From Sphingobacteriaceae bacterium DW12 (GTDB lineage Bacteria > Bacteroidota > Bacteroidia > Sphingobacteriales > Sphingobacteriaceae): a DNA stretch of 64,000 nt. Of this stretch, positions 33,322 through 43,600 are shown piece by piece. Location: the NCBI GenBank assembly GCA_000783305.1, contig JROE01000017.1, positions 1-64,000 on the forward strand. Direction: 5' to 3'. Position 1 is the first letter of the stretch; each line of letters opens with the position of its first letter. The position numbers were made by a program, and so were the translations under genes. The notes beneath the pieces are model-generated. The model made no database searches, was not told the DNA's origin, and was given only the letters and a program-made list of their open reading frames with translations.

Positions 33322-35808
33322 ATGGAATACTTGGGGTTTATCTTATTTGTTATTGTTATCTTTTCTATTATAAAGGCGGGAAGACAATTAAACAACCTGA
33401 ACGATGGCCTGCATAAATTTCAAGAACATCAGTTTGAGCTTCAGCAAAAGATAGATCAAATCGCTAAGAAACTGGATGAGCTGGAAAGGCCAGCTAATGA
33501 AGTTAGGCCTTTGGTCGATACACTCCCTATCAATCCTCCTCCTATTCCTGATAGTGCTGTTGGTCAAATACCCGTAATTCAACCAATGTCCGAATCACTA
33601 CCTCTAGAAGCAGAGCCAGGCCAAGTCGAATCTTACGAAGTACCAGAGCCGATTAGCACTTTCCCTCTCGCGCCCGAACCTATAGCTTCCACTATTACAG
33701 AGCCAGTATCTCATATCCACAATGTCGTTGAAGAACCCCCTTTAAATTGGTTTCAGAAATTTAGGCGAAACAATCCTGACCTTGAAAAGTTTATTGGCGA
33801 AAACCTCATTAATAAAATTGGAATTTTGATTTTGGTATTGGGTATCAGTTTCTTTGTTAAGTTCGCTATTGATCGAGATTGGATCAATGAAGCTGGTCGT
33901 GTAGGGATAGGCGTATTGTCTGGTGGTCTTCTGATGGGAGTTGCACATTTTTTACGACGTAGATTTGCGGCTTTTAGTTCCGTTTTCGTTGCTGGAGCTA
34001 TCAGTGTATTCTATCTGACGATTGGTATTGCCTTTCATGATTATCATTTATTCAGTCAGCCGGTCGCCTTTGGTATAATGGTTCTAATCACTGTATTTAG
34101 CATCCTCATATCATTGCTTTACAACCGACAGGAACTCGCTATTCTATCCATTATTGGTGGATTTGCGGTGCCATTTATGGTCAGTACAGGACAGGGTAAT
34201 TATCACGTACTATTCAGCTACCTCTCTATCTTGAATGTCGGTATGTTGAGCATTTCCTACTTTAAAAGATGGAATTGGGGCAATTTTGTGGCCTTTGCTG
34301 CTACCTATCTCATATACAGTGGATGGTATTTCCAAGTAGATTTTGCAAAAGAAGCAAGCTATGCCGGAGCATTCGGATACGTCACCCTCTTCTTTTTTAT
34401 TTTTAGCCTCGCATTCATCATTAACAATGTTCGGTTCAAAAATAGATTTACGAAGTGGGAGCTCATCATTGTCCTGACAAACACATTTCTTTATTTCAGT
34501 TTTGGACTCGCTATACTATCCCAATGGAATTCAGGATACAACGGATTGTTTACATTGATACTCGCTATATACAACCTGCTGTTCGCGGTCACCATTTATA
34601 AAAAATATAAGTTGAGCGAGGAGATTGTATATCTTTTGATTGGTTTGACATTGTTGTTTGCAGTCGTCACCATTCCTATCCAATTCAAAGGACATTATAT
34701 TACTGCATTCTGGGCCTGCCAAACCGTCATATTATTGTGGTTGGCCATGAAATCTAGATTTACAATTTATTACTTATTTGCCATTATTTTGCAGGTCTTG
34801 GTCGCTATCAGTTTGTTGATAGATTGGACAATAGATTACAGTGTGACCGATCCCTTGATGTACATAGGCCTAAATGAAATCTTTTTAACAGGCTTGCTTG
34901 TGGTTGCATCTTATTTTGTGGCATATAGACTTTTAAAAGATTCGAAAGAAGTTGTCAATTTTGGATATGGTATTCATTTCAACCCAGCAGTATATTGGAA
35001 GATTACCTCTAATGTAGCCATAGCTTTGAGCTATCTTGTGTTGATTCTCGAAGTTTCCTATCAAGCCTCTAATCGAATGTCTAATGATGGGTCGGTCATG
35101 GCATGCGTTACATTAGCACATTTCGTCTTTGCTACCGTTTTAATTTATTTCGGGACGAGATTTGGCACTTCTAAATTGACAAAACCACTGGCGCATATAT
35201 TGATCCTAGTCAATATTGTAGCCTACATAGTGTTGCTCCACAAAATTCCATTTATGGAAACGATAAGCCGATTGAATCAAATTGAAAATAGCTATATCGC
35301 CTTTGTCTTACATTATCTTATTCTATTCTGTCTGATATTTCAAATCTATCATATTAGCAGAGACAGTATCTTAAATCCCTCGAGCCTATACTATCGGCAT
35401 AAATTGTTGATATGGCCGCTCGTATTCGTTCTCGTATTCATTGCTAGTGTCGAGATCAGTGTCCATACGTTGTCTTTCTCCGCCACCTTTGATATTTATC
35501 ATACAAGAGAGAATATGGTCTTTAAAGTCATGTTTCCTGTCGCTTGGGGAATTCTTTCGTTTATATTTTTAATTCTTGGAATCAAGAAAGATTGGCGGGA
35601 GTTACGCATAGTTGCACTATCCTTACTTGGTGTCACCATCCTTAAGTTGTTTATTTATGACATTCAGGACGTTTCAGAGACCGGTAAGATCATCGCATTT
35701 ATCTTGTTAGGTGTTTTGATACTCGTGATTTCCTTTGTATACCAAAAAATTAAGAAATTAATAGTAGTGGATGCTCAGGAGAGTCCCGATGACACCACTC
35801 CTCAATAA
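33322..35808 (+). CDS. DUF2339 multi-spanning membrane protein
   Basis: Large inner-membrane protein of 828 aa. The N-terminal helix (about 1-17) is followed by a coiled coil (about 20-55), a proline-rich linker (about 60-140), and then some 20 or more membrane helices from about 165 to the end. The segment FIGENLINKIGILILVLGIS, starting at about 154, is the DUF2339 entry motif. Function is unknown; family members are suggested to act in envelope or carbohydrate-related processes without proof. It is paired with the DUF3999 gene 15 bp downstream. Confidence 0.88.
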   Translation: MEYLGFILFVIVIFSIIKAGRQLNNLNDGLHKFQEHQFELQQKIDQIAKKLDELERPANEVRPLVDTLPINPPPIPDSAVGQIPVIQPMSESLPLEAEPGQVESYEVPEPISTFPLAPEPIASTITEPVSHIHNVVEEPPLNWFQKFRRNNPDLEKFIGENLINKIGILILVLGISFFVKFAIDRDWINEAGRVGIGVLSGGLLMGVAHFLRRRFAAFSSVFVAGAISVFYLTIGIAFHDYHLFSQPVAFGIMVLITVFSILISLLYNRQELAILSIIGGFAVPFMVSTGQGNYHVLFSYLSILNVGMLSISYFKRWNWGNFVAFAATYLIYSGWYFQVDFAKEASYAGAFGYVTLFFFIFSLAFIINNVRFKNRFTKWELIIVLTNTFLYFSFGLAILSQWNSGYNGLFTLILAIYNLLFAVTIYKKYKLSEEIVYLLIGLTLLFAVVTIPIQFKGHYITAFWACQTVILLWLAMKSRFTIYYLFAIILQVLVAISLLIDWTIDYSVTDPLMYIGLNEIFLTGLLVVASYFVAYRLLKDSKEVVNFGYGIHFNPAVYWKITSNVAIALSYLVLILEVSYQASNRMSNDGSVMACVTLAHFVFATVLIYFGTRFGTSKLTKPLAHILILVNIVAYIVLLHKIPFMETISRLNQIENSYIAFVLHYLILFCLIFQIYHISRDSILNPSSLYYRHKLLIWPLVFVLVFIASVEISVHTLSFSATFDIYHTRENMVFKVMFPVAWGILSFIFLILGIKKDWRELRIVALSLLGVTILKLFIYDIQDVSETGKIIAFILLGVLILVISFVYQKIKKLIVVDAQESPDDTTPQ

Positions 35809-35823
35809 GCAAGCCATACTCCA

Positions 35824-37044
35824 ATGAAAAGATTAGTTAGCATATTTTTATGTACCATTTGTGCTATGGTCCAGATATATGGTCAGCAGTACAGTGCCTC
35901 TCTAGAGGGCAATAAGCAGGCTGGGTATTTTCAGCTTGAGATTCCGCAGCCTATTCGCTCATTGATTGGCAACGACATTGCTAAAGTTCGGATTTGGGAT
36001 CGTGAGGGACGGGAGACGCCCTTTGTCAAATATATAGCAACCATTGCTGACGACAAGTTCGTCCCACTTAATATAGTTCGTAAAGAGATAATTCCCGATA
36101 GTGTCACTACGCTCATTGTCAAAAATGAAAAACAAGAGACTTGGACAGGATTATGGCTAAGGGTGGCCAATAGTAATAGTAGGAAGCAATATACACTAAC
36201 CGGTAGTAACGATTCTCTTGATTGGTTCAGTCTTTTGGAAGACCAGGTCTTAGAAAATCTAACAGGACATCATCAGACTTTCAAAGAGCAGGAGATTAGT
36301 TTTCCACTGAATAACTACAAATATCTTAAAATAAGTATTCAGGACAAAGGCACTAATCCGCTTAATATAATGGCAATCGGCCGATATGATAATGTTGTCT
36401 CCTCTACGGTTTATCATACCATTAATGGAGGTAAACTGGATGTTGGAATCAAAGACAAGAACTCTGTTCTTCGCGTTCAATTGCCCCATCCACAAGTCGT
36501 AGACAAGGTGACTCTTCACATTTCCAGCCCTAGATTATACAAACGCAATGCATCAGTTTTCGTGAAAAAACGCGTGCAGGTGCGACGGAATAAGGTAGAA
36601 GAGCAGTTCGTCGAAATCGGGCAATATGAGCTACGTCCCAATAATACCACATTAGAGTTACCTAGTCTATTTGTTAAAGATTTTTATATCCATATTGAGA
36701 ATATGGATAGTCCCCCCCTACAAGTAGATAATTTTTCTTTAGGGCAGAAACCATTGACACTCGTGACCCACCTTTCGGAGGGAGAGCAGTATGCTATAGT
36801 GGTTGATTCCTCTTTTAAACTGCCCGATTATGATCTGGCATTGTTTAAACTCCAAGCCAATCATGAACTCCCAATATTGAAGGTTAATAAACTGACTCGT
36901 GTAGAGCCGCAACTTAAGGATGCTCAGCAAGATGAACAGCGCGGCAAATTAGGGAATATCTTGTTATGGGGAGGGCTAATAATAGCAGTTGTATTGGTTT
37001 GTTACTTTGCCATCAGTTTATTCAGAGATATCGAAAGGAAGTAA
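35824..37044 (+). CDS. DUF3999 periplasmic protein with C-terminal anchor
   Basis: A 406-aa protein with a signal peptide (about 1-21, ending IYGQQ), a large beta-rich periplasmic region and one C-terminal helix (about 377-398, LLWGGLIIAVVLVCYFAISL). This matches DUF3999, whose genes commonly sit beside DUF2339 genes in unrelated bacteria; the pairing here (15 bp) suggests a joint membrane complex. Function is unknown. It is convergent with fRMsr over a 32-bp gap in which I see no terminator hairpin. Confidence 0.85.
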   Translation: MKRLVSIFLCTICAMVQIYGQQYSASLEGNKQAGYFQLEIPQPIRSLIGNDIAKVRIWDREGRETPFVKYIATIADDKFVPLNIVRKEIIPDSVTTLIVKNEKQETWTGLWLRVANSNSRKQYTLTGSNDSLDWFSLLEDQVLENLTGHHQTFKEQEISFPLNNYKYLKISIQDKGTNPLNIMAIGRYDNVVSSTVYHTINGGKLDVGIKDKNSVLRVQLPHPQVVDKVTLHISSPRLYKRNASVFVKKRVQVRRNKVEEQFVEIGQYELRPNNTTLELPSLFVKDFYIHIENMDSPPLQVDNFSLGQKPLTLVTHLSEGEQYAIVVDSSFKLPDYDLALFKLQANHELPILKVNKLTRVEPQLKDAQQDEQRGKLGNILLWGGLIIAVVLVCYFAISLFRDIERK

Positions 37045-37076
37045 TTTATGATAATACCGTCTATAAGATTGTAAGT

Positions 37077-37544
37077 CTAGATAAACGACAGTATCCTTTC
37101 TAAGTGAATAGCATCTTCCTTGTCAAATGAGTCTAGGGAATCACTATCGATATCCAGCACACCTATCACACGGCCATCTTTACGTAATGGAAGAACAATT
37201 TCCGATTTGGACAGAGAGCTGCATGCAATGTGGCCGGGGAATGCTTCTACATCCGGTACAATCAGCGTTTCATCCAGCTGCCATGCTTTACCGCACACTC
37301 CTTTTCCTTTTTTGATACGCGTGCAGGCCACCGGGCCTTGAAAAGGGCCCAATACTAATTCGTCTCCGTCAACAAGATAAAAGCCTACCCAAAAGAAACC
37401 AAATTGCTCCTTCAACGCTGCACTAATGTTGGCCAGATTTGCAATCAGATTTGATTCGCCATTTAGCAAAGCTTCTATCTGCGGGAGTAACCCTTTATAT
37501 TGTTCCGTTTTATTACCCGTTAGTATATGTAAATCTTCTGCCAT
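37077..37544 (-). CDS. Free methionine-(R)-sulfoxide reductase (GAF domain)
   Basis: GAF-fold enzyme (fRMsr, MsrC type) that reduces free methionine-R-sulfoxide. The 155-aa protein has the three conserved cysteines, Cys74 (PVACTRI), Cys84 (KGVCGKA) and Cys108 (HIACSS), with 10- and 24-residue spacing as in E. coli fRMsr. The presence of these cysteines argues against a plain GAF sensor. Promoter candidate at 37585-37592. Confidence 0.93.
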   Translation of the reverse strand: MAEDLHILTGNKTEQYKGLLPQIEALLNGESNLIANLANISAALKEQFGFFWVGFYLVDGDELVLGPFQGPVACTRIKKGKGVCGKAWQLDETLIVPDVEAFPGHIACSSLSKSEIVLPLRKDGRVIGVLDIDSDSLDSFDKEDAIHLERILSFI

Positions 37545-37584
37545 GACAGTAATCCTGAATAGTAAAGAAAGTTAAAATAGTAAA

Positions 37585-37592
37585 CAAAGCTA
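37585..37592 (-). promoter_or_regulatory. -7 box before fRMsr
   Basis: The minus strand reads TAGCTTTG, matching TAnnTTTG, predicting a start about 36 nt before the ATG. The -33 side is weak. Confidence 0.42.
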
Positions 37593-37616
37593 CATAGAAT
37601 TTTGTCCTTACAGCGT

Positions 37617-37661
37617 AAAAAACAGAAAAGGGGAGTGTTTTTTGAATAACACTCCCCTTTT
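37617..37661 (-). terminator. sprA terminator
   Basis: A 14-bp perfect stem AAAAGGGGAGTGTT (37626-37639) with AACACTCCCCTTTT (37648-37661) and an 8-nt loop is followed on the minus strand by CTGTTTTTT. It lies 20 bp after the sprA stop. Confidence 0.92.
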
Positions 37662-37680
37662 TCTGCTTCTTGTATCTCGG

Positions 37681-40600
37681 CTATTGGAACATGATTCGAA
37701 GATTGATGCCAAAGTTGGTGTACGATGTAGCATAATTTTGCGAAGTGTACGGTTTGACTGAGTTGGTGTTCAAGAACAAACGAATATTGTACATCTGATT
37801 GATCATGTAATCAAGTGTAGGGTTGAAACTGATACTTTTGTTTCCGGCAGATATCTCTGATCTATTCAAATCAGATCGATATACCATTGTTTTTCTATCG
37901 TTAATTGCCACATCCAATTTGAAATTCAGATCGCTGTTCATCTTGCGGTCGCTAAACCATCCAAATGGCAATCTAATATTATTCTTTCTATATCCAACGC
38001 CCAATACAAATGCTTCTTCAGTCATCATGGCCATTTGGCTATTCTGTAGACTGAAATTCAAATTTCGGTTTCTTCGGTATTCTGATGTTGCCGAAAGGTT
38101 ATTTTTAAACCTTGCATCCAATCCAAGTAATGGAACAAATTGGTCAATGATGGAAATCTGTTGAAATTGGTTCTCAGGCAAGAAGTTACCATTCACATCT
38201 CTTGCGCTAGGAGCATCTGATTTTTCTTCGTATCTAATGACTGAATTGTATCCGCTAATGGTATATTGTGATGCATAGCTGTGCAATACCGTCAGGGATG
38301 TAAAAATGTCTTCAAGTCCTGGGATTTTATTCAATCCGTTGTAACTGATACGCCAGTTAGGAAGCGGGAAGCGAGGAGTAGAGCTTAGTTTTTCCTTACT
38401 AATGTTCTTTCCTAGATATGTGCTCAAGAAAGAATTAACAACCACATCCTGTTGGGCTTTTCCGTATCCATCAGCATAGAAGTCAGTTGCCGATCCCACA
38501 GAGTTAGGGTTGATTTCGGCTAATCTATGCGATATGGTCATTCTGTTTTCTTCAAACTTCTGGAATAGCGCTTGATGGTCTTTAAATACCGTGCTGATTG
38601 CAATCTGTGTAATGCTGTAATTTCCAGTGGTGTATGGCGTTACACTCTCAAAAGCATTTGTAGTACTGTTGAATTGTACAGTAGCTGTATAGTTGTAGTT
38701 ATCCGTCCGAGCAGCAGTCAAATCTATTCGGAGGCCCTTCACAGGCTCTAGATTTGCAACCAAGGATAGATTCTCGGCAAATGATCGCGTAAACATTTGT
38801 GTTTGCATAGAGTCTGTAGACAACCAATCGTTATTGATTGCTCGTTGTAGGATATCGCTTTGGCTGCCAAACAAAAATCCCCAACCCGGAGCATTTGCAT
38901 CAAAGTCGTACCCGAAAGCTTTGGTTTTTGGTAAATACCCTGGTAAATAAGTTCCCTCTATTTTGGTGTAAGCTCCATCAATCTTACGGATTGAAGTCAA
39001 GAGTTGAACCAAGAAAGCATTTGAGCCTTTAGCGTTACGGCCTGAGTTACGTCGGATGAAACCAAATTTGTTGTACAGTCCAACCATATTCAAAGATGGA
39101 TTCACTTGGATGGTTCTGTTGTTTTGGATGCTATTACCAATATTGATATCTGGGCTTCTTAAAGATAGCAACGGCTCGCTTTGCCAATTGAACTGTGCCC
39201 CATATCTTGTGATTACATTGACCCAATCCAGATAAGGTAATTTAGATATAGGTAGTGTGTAGGCGATATTCAACATGTGATTGTAGTCCGTTGTGCGTCC
39301 CATTTTCCAGAAATTGTTCCACATCGTGTCTCTCTTCACACCGTTTACTCGACCATCTGGCTCGTCAATGATGGAGTAGTTGGTCGCATTGAAATCCAGA
39401 CGAAGGGATTTTGTCAAATCCCAACTGATGCCGTAGATTCGGCTCATGTCAAAGTTTTTGTTGTACAACGTCGGAAGTACATTGTCCGATGTATTGTCTC
39501 GGATTGTATTCTCACTGTATATTCTGTTTACATCGATCCTAAAATTGATCAACGATGGCATTAAATTAAAATTAAAGTCCTTCAGAATCTTTAGATAGTC
39601 AGATTTGATAACATTCTTTAACGGCTCGATAAATTTTACTGACGAGTTGCTAAAGTTGTAGTCCAAAGCAGCACGATAGTTCTTTTGAATGGATGAAGCC
39701 ACTGAGTAATCGCGGTGGTTGTATGCTGAAAAAGCATAAGTAGCACTGAAATTTTCGATATCCCAAGGACGGATCGGTCTTTCATTGTTCATTCTTATTT
39801 TGCGGACATTCGTGAGGCTAAAACTTTTACGGGTCGTATAGTCCTGTACAAGTCTTAACAACGAATCTTGTTGGTTTCTCGAAAGATTTGCCAAGGCCGA
39901 ATTCAATTCAATATCTGGATTCAACGGATTGTACTCCGGTGTAGAAGTTTGTTTCGAGTAGCTAAAGTAGAATGGAATCACCAACCCAAAATCTCTAGGG
40001 AAGAATTTTCCCAATTCGGCATTTGACATAAAGTCAAAGTAAAGGTCCTCGTTCCGACTACGTTCATTCATCCGTTGCGAAAGATATCCAAACCCTATTG
40101 ACGACTTGGTGCCTGATACCGAGACATTCGCGAAGTCGGCTAATTTCAAATTCAATCGTGCAGTAGCTGCCCAGCCACCTTTGTCATCAAAGTCTGTAAG
40201 GCGAAGTTCATTGAACCAAAATGAACCCGAAATATCACTACCATCATCATTTGTAGAGCTCGATGAGCTACCTTTCAATGGATTACGTACGCCCATCATG
40301 TAATAGCGCACCTTACTGATATCTGGCGCACCCACTACTGTGATAATATTGTTTCCATCTTTGTATTCAAAAGGTACATCCAGTGGCCATGGTTGTCCAT
40401 TAAGTGTCGCCTTGTCACGCGCGAGTTTGGCGTCTTGGAACAGGCGGATTTGGATATTCATCCTATTCTCATTTGGCCAAATCAAATCAGGTGATGTTGT
40501 ACCATAAGGAGTGACAAATAGTGGCATGTCGTACTCGTAGTAGTTGTAGCGGTCATCAGTACCCACCCGCAAGAATGCATGTGCATCTCCATTTCTGAGA

Positions 40601-43600
40601 TTTTGTCCCTCTGCGTGGATGAACATTTCAATACGACCGTAAGGTCTAAAGTCATGCGATGAAGTTTTGTATGTTCCACGCCCATAGCCGTCCCGTAGGT
40701 TCAATACATCCATGCTAAGCGCTTGTTCATTGAGACGGACGTTATAGTTGTTGTTCGTCCAATCTACTTGTCTATTAATTCCAGGGGGCTGGATGTAAGG
40801 GATAGGGTCTCGATTACCATTTTCTTCCACACTGATATTGGCCACATCAAAGATAGAATTGTCTGAAGCTACAACTCCCATGGAGTAGTCGCTGATGACT
40901 TTAGATGGATTGTTCTCCGCATTATATCTTCTCCATTCACCTTTTACCAATTGCATCTTCGCCAATCTTACAATAGCCGTGTCAGCAAAATTTGTCAAAA
41001 ATGTACGAACAAAACGGATGGATTTAAAATCCTGTATATCGCCAAATTTGCTTTCATACTGCGTCAATGGGATACGGAACTTATACCACTTTACATCTAC
41101 TTCCGCGTCGTTGACCAATTTCACTTTCGTTATCTGTTCATCCACAATATGGTTTTTACCAACGATCAAGTCTTGCGGACGTAACGAGATGCGATACTGA
41201 TAGTATTCATCAATCTCGTTCATGTTATTGTCTCTGTTGACATCTTCGCCATCAGGAAGCAACGTGCTAGCAGATGTTTCCACACCAAAGTCCCGTTGTG
41301 ATTGCTCATTCGTTTTGGAGTTGCCATCCACACCATTGTACCGCTGATATCGTTTCAATATACCTGCAGCCTGTTGGTCCATCTGTTGGCTACGAAAATA
41401 CATGTAATTGTCGCTTGATGGATCATTACGTAGGTCGTCCAATGCCGTAGGGTTTAAGATTCCCTGCAATTGAGAGAGGAAGCTACCATGAAAAGTTGAT
41501 TCGTCCGCATCATTCAATCCATCTAAACCCACGTCTTGTCGTTCTCGACTTTGGCTATCGTTATCAAAAGCTTGTACTACAGGTTGATTTTTCGTGACAC
41601 GACCCCAGTTAGTTTGGTCCACTTGAGACATGTCGCCAATTGGAGATATCGAGTTTTCTAGGGATTTGCGACCATCTTTCAAAATGTCTTCTGATATACT
41701 TCCTAAGTTAAAATAAACATCTCCACCATCCTTATTCGGGTTGGTCAAGGCCGGATCCATCATCCACATCTCTATGAATTCAATATTTTGAGCCTCAAAA
41801 TCGGTATTATCGATTTTTCTGAACATGCCACCCCACCTGCTTTTTGGATTGGCAAGGGTACCATCGTTATTAATCCCAGTAGTCGTATAGTTATACGGCC
41901 CGCGTAATGTAGGGTAGAAGGCTAGGTCTAACGTCTGTAACCATTCATTCTGCCCCGAGCGAGTATCCTTATTGGGGAATACCTCCTTTTCGCCAACTTC
42001 GCGGACACGGTGGTCTGAGAGTTCATTGGTGGTGATATTGTTTGGTGTTAGGCTGTTGTTTCGGTAGAAAATAGGATCTATGTTGTAGAAAGCCAAAAGA
42101 GCTCTGTTATAGCCATACTGTAGATTATCTGTCAATGCAGATTCCGAAAACATCCGTGGTGTACCCGATATCTGCCAGCTGTATTGGTTTTTGAGGTCAA
42201 TATAGGAAACACTGTTTTCAAAGTCGTCGATATAAGTAGTACCTGTACGGCCATTTTCCGTATCCAAGCCTTTTGGATGTCCGGGAATCAATTTTGCAAA
42301 CTCTCCATAGAAGGAAATACTGGACTCTTCTTTTGTGCTCAAGAATGGAAGCTTATCAATCATCCGAGTAAGCCAGCGAGATGGAGCATTGTAGGAAAGG
42401 TCTGCACCCAGCATGGTATTGGACATAGGCTCTTCACCGATATTGACCTTCTCAGTCAGGGGCTTTTCCGTTAAGTTCATGATGGTAGCCCCCACTTGCA
42501 AGTTGTCGTTTACCAAGTAGTCAAAGCGGCCCCCCATCAATGTTTTTTGCTGTAGGTTGTACATTGCATCATCTTCCACCGTTACGCGGATTGGCTGTCC
42601 AGAAAGCATCAAAGCCTCGTTCAATATCCTCAATCGTCCAATTTCGTAATCTATAGTGTAATCTACTCCCTCCTGTAACATGGCGCCACCAGCCATTACT
42701 TGTATAGACCCTCTGGTGATGTTGAATGCTCCGATTTGGTATTCTGTACCCATTGCCGAGTTGTAGCGACCCTTGATGCGGTACCGGTTTTTTGTTGGAA
42801 ATTGTTGTTGAGCTGCGACTTTGGTCGAGTCGTATAGCTCCGGAAAAGTGTACTTATCAATCAGTGCCTGTTCGGCTCCGGTGACAAATTGACTCGCCAA
42901 ATCTCTGCCAAATGGCTCAACTACCGGAAAGATTAGTTTTCCTCTTTTTGGTTCTATCGTGATGTTTTCGATGTAATCAAAGTATCCATCTGGGATTTGC
43001 GCCTGTTGCTGGTTCAATCGATCTAACCCCGTGAGTTCTAGCCAAGTCTTTTCAGTGGTGCGTTGACCCTCATAGATAGCAGGGCGCTCCGTTCCGCTCT
43101 CATTTTCCGTACGGTATATTTGAAGGATAAAGTTCGAGTTCGAGACATTGTAAGCACCTAGCGCATAGATGTTTTTCATCATCAAGTCCCATGTCGGCAA
43201 CTTCGTCTTTAAGACCTCATTCTTCAATAATTTAGCATAGAGCATTTCTGGATTAGACGGAGTTACCGGACGATCGGAGCTAAACTCCCCAACTTGGTAC
43301 TCCCTGCCATTTGCAGTATACCGATAGGCCACCGCCAAGATTTGGTCAGCGTTAAGGGGGAGATTCAAGGATATATATCCCAGTTTGCGCTCTACCGTGT
43401 AGTCTCTGTTTTCGACCAGCTTTCTAGCGTAGGTCATCTTCGCATAGTTATCATTCCCTCCAGATCCCCCAAAGAGATTCTGTACAAATGTTCCATTGGT
43501 CGGTCTGCCATTATTTCCCAATAATTCCAAGAGATTATTGGAGACAGCGGGGTTGCTCTCATTGGGGATACCTGAGGATGGGAATCCAGATGGAGTCGGT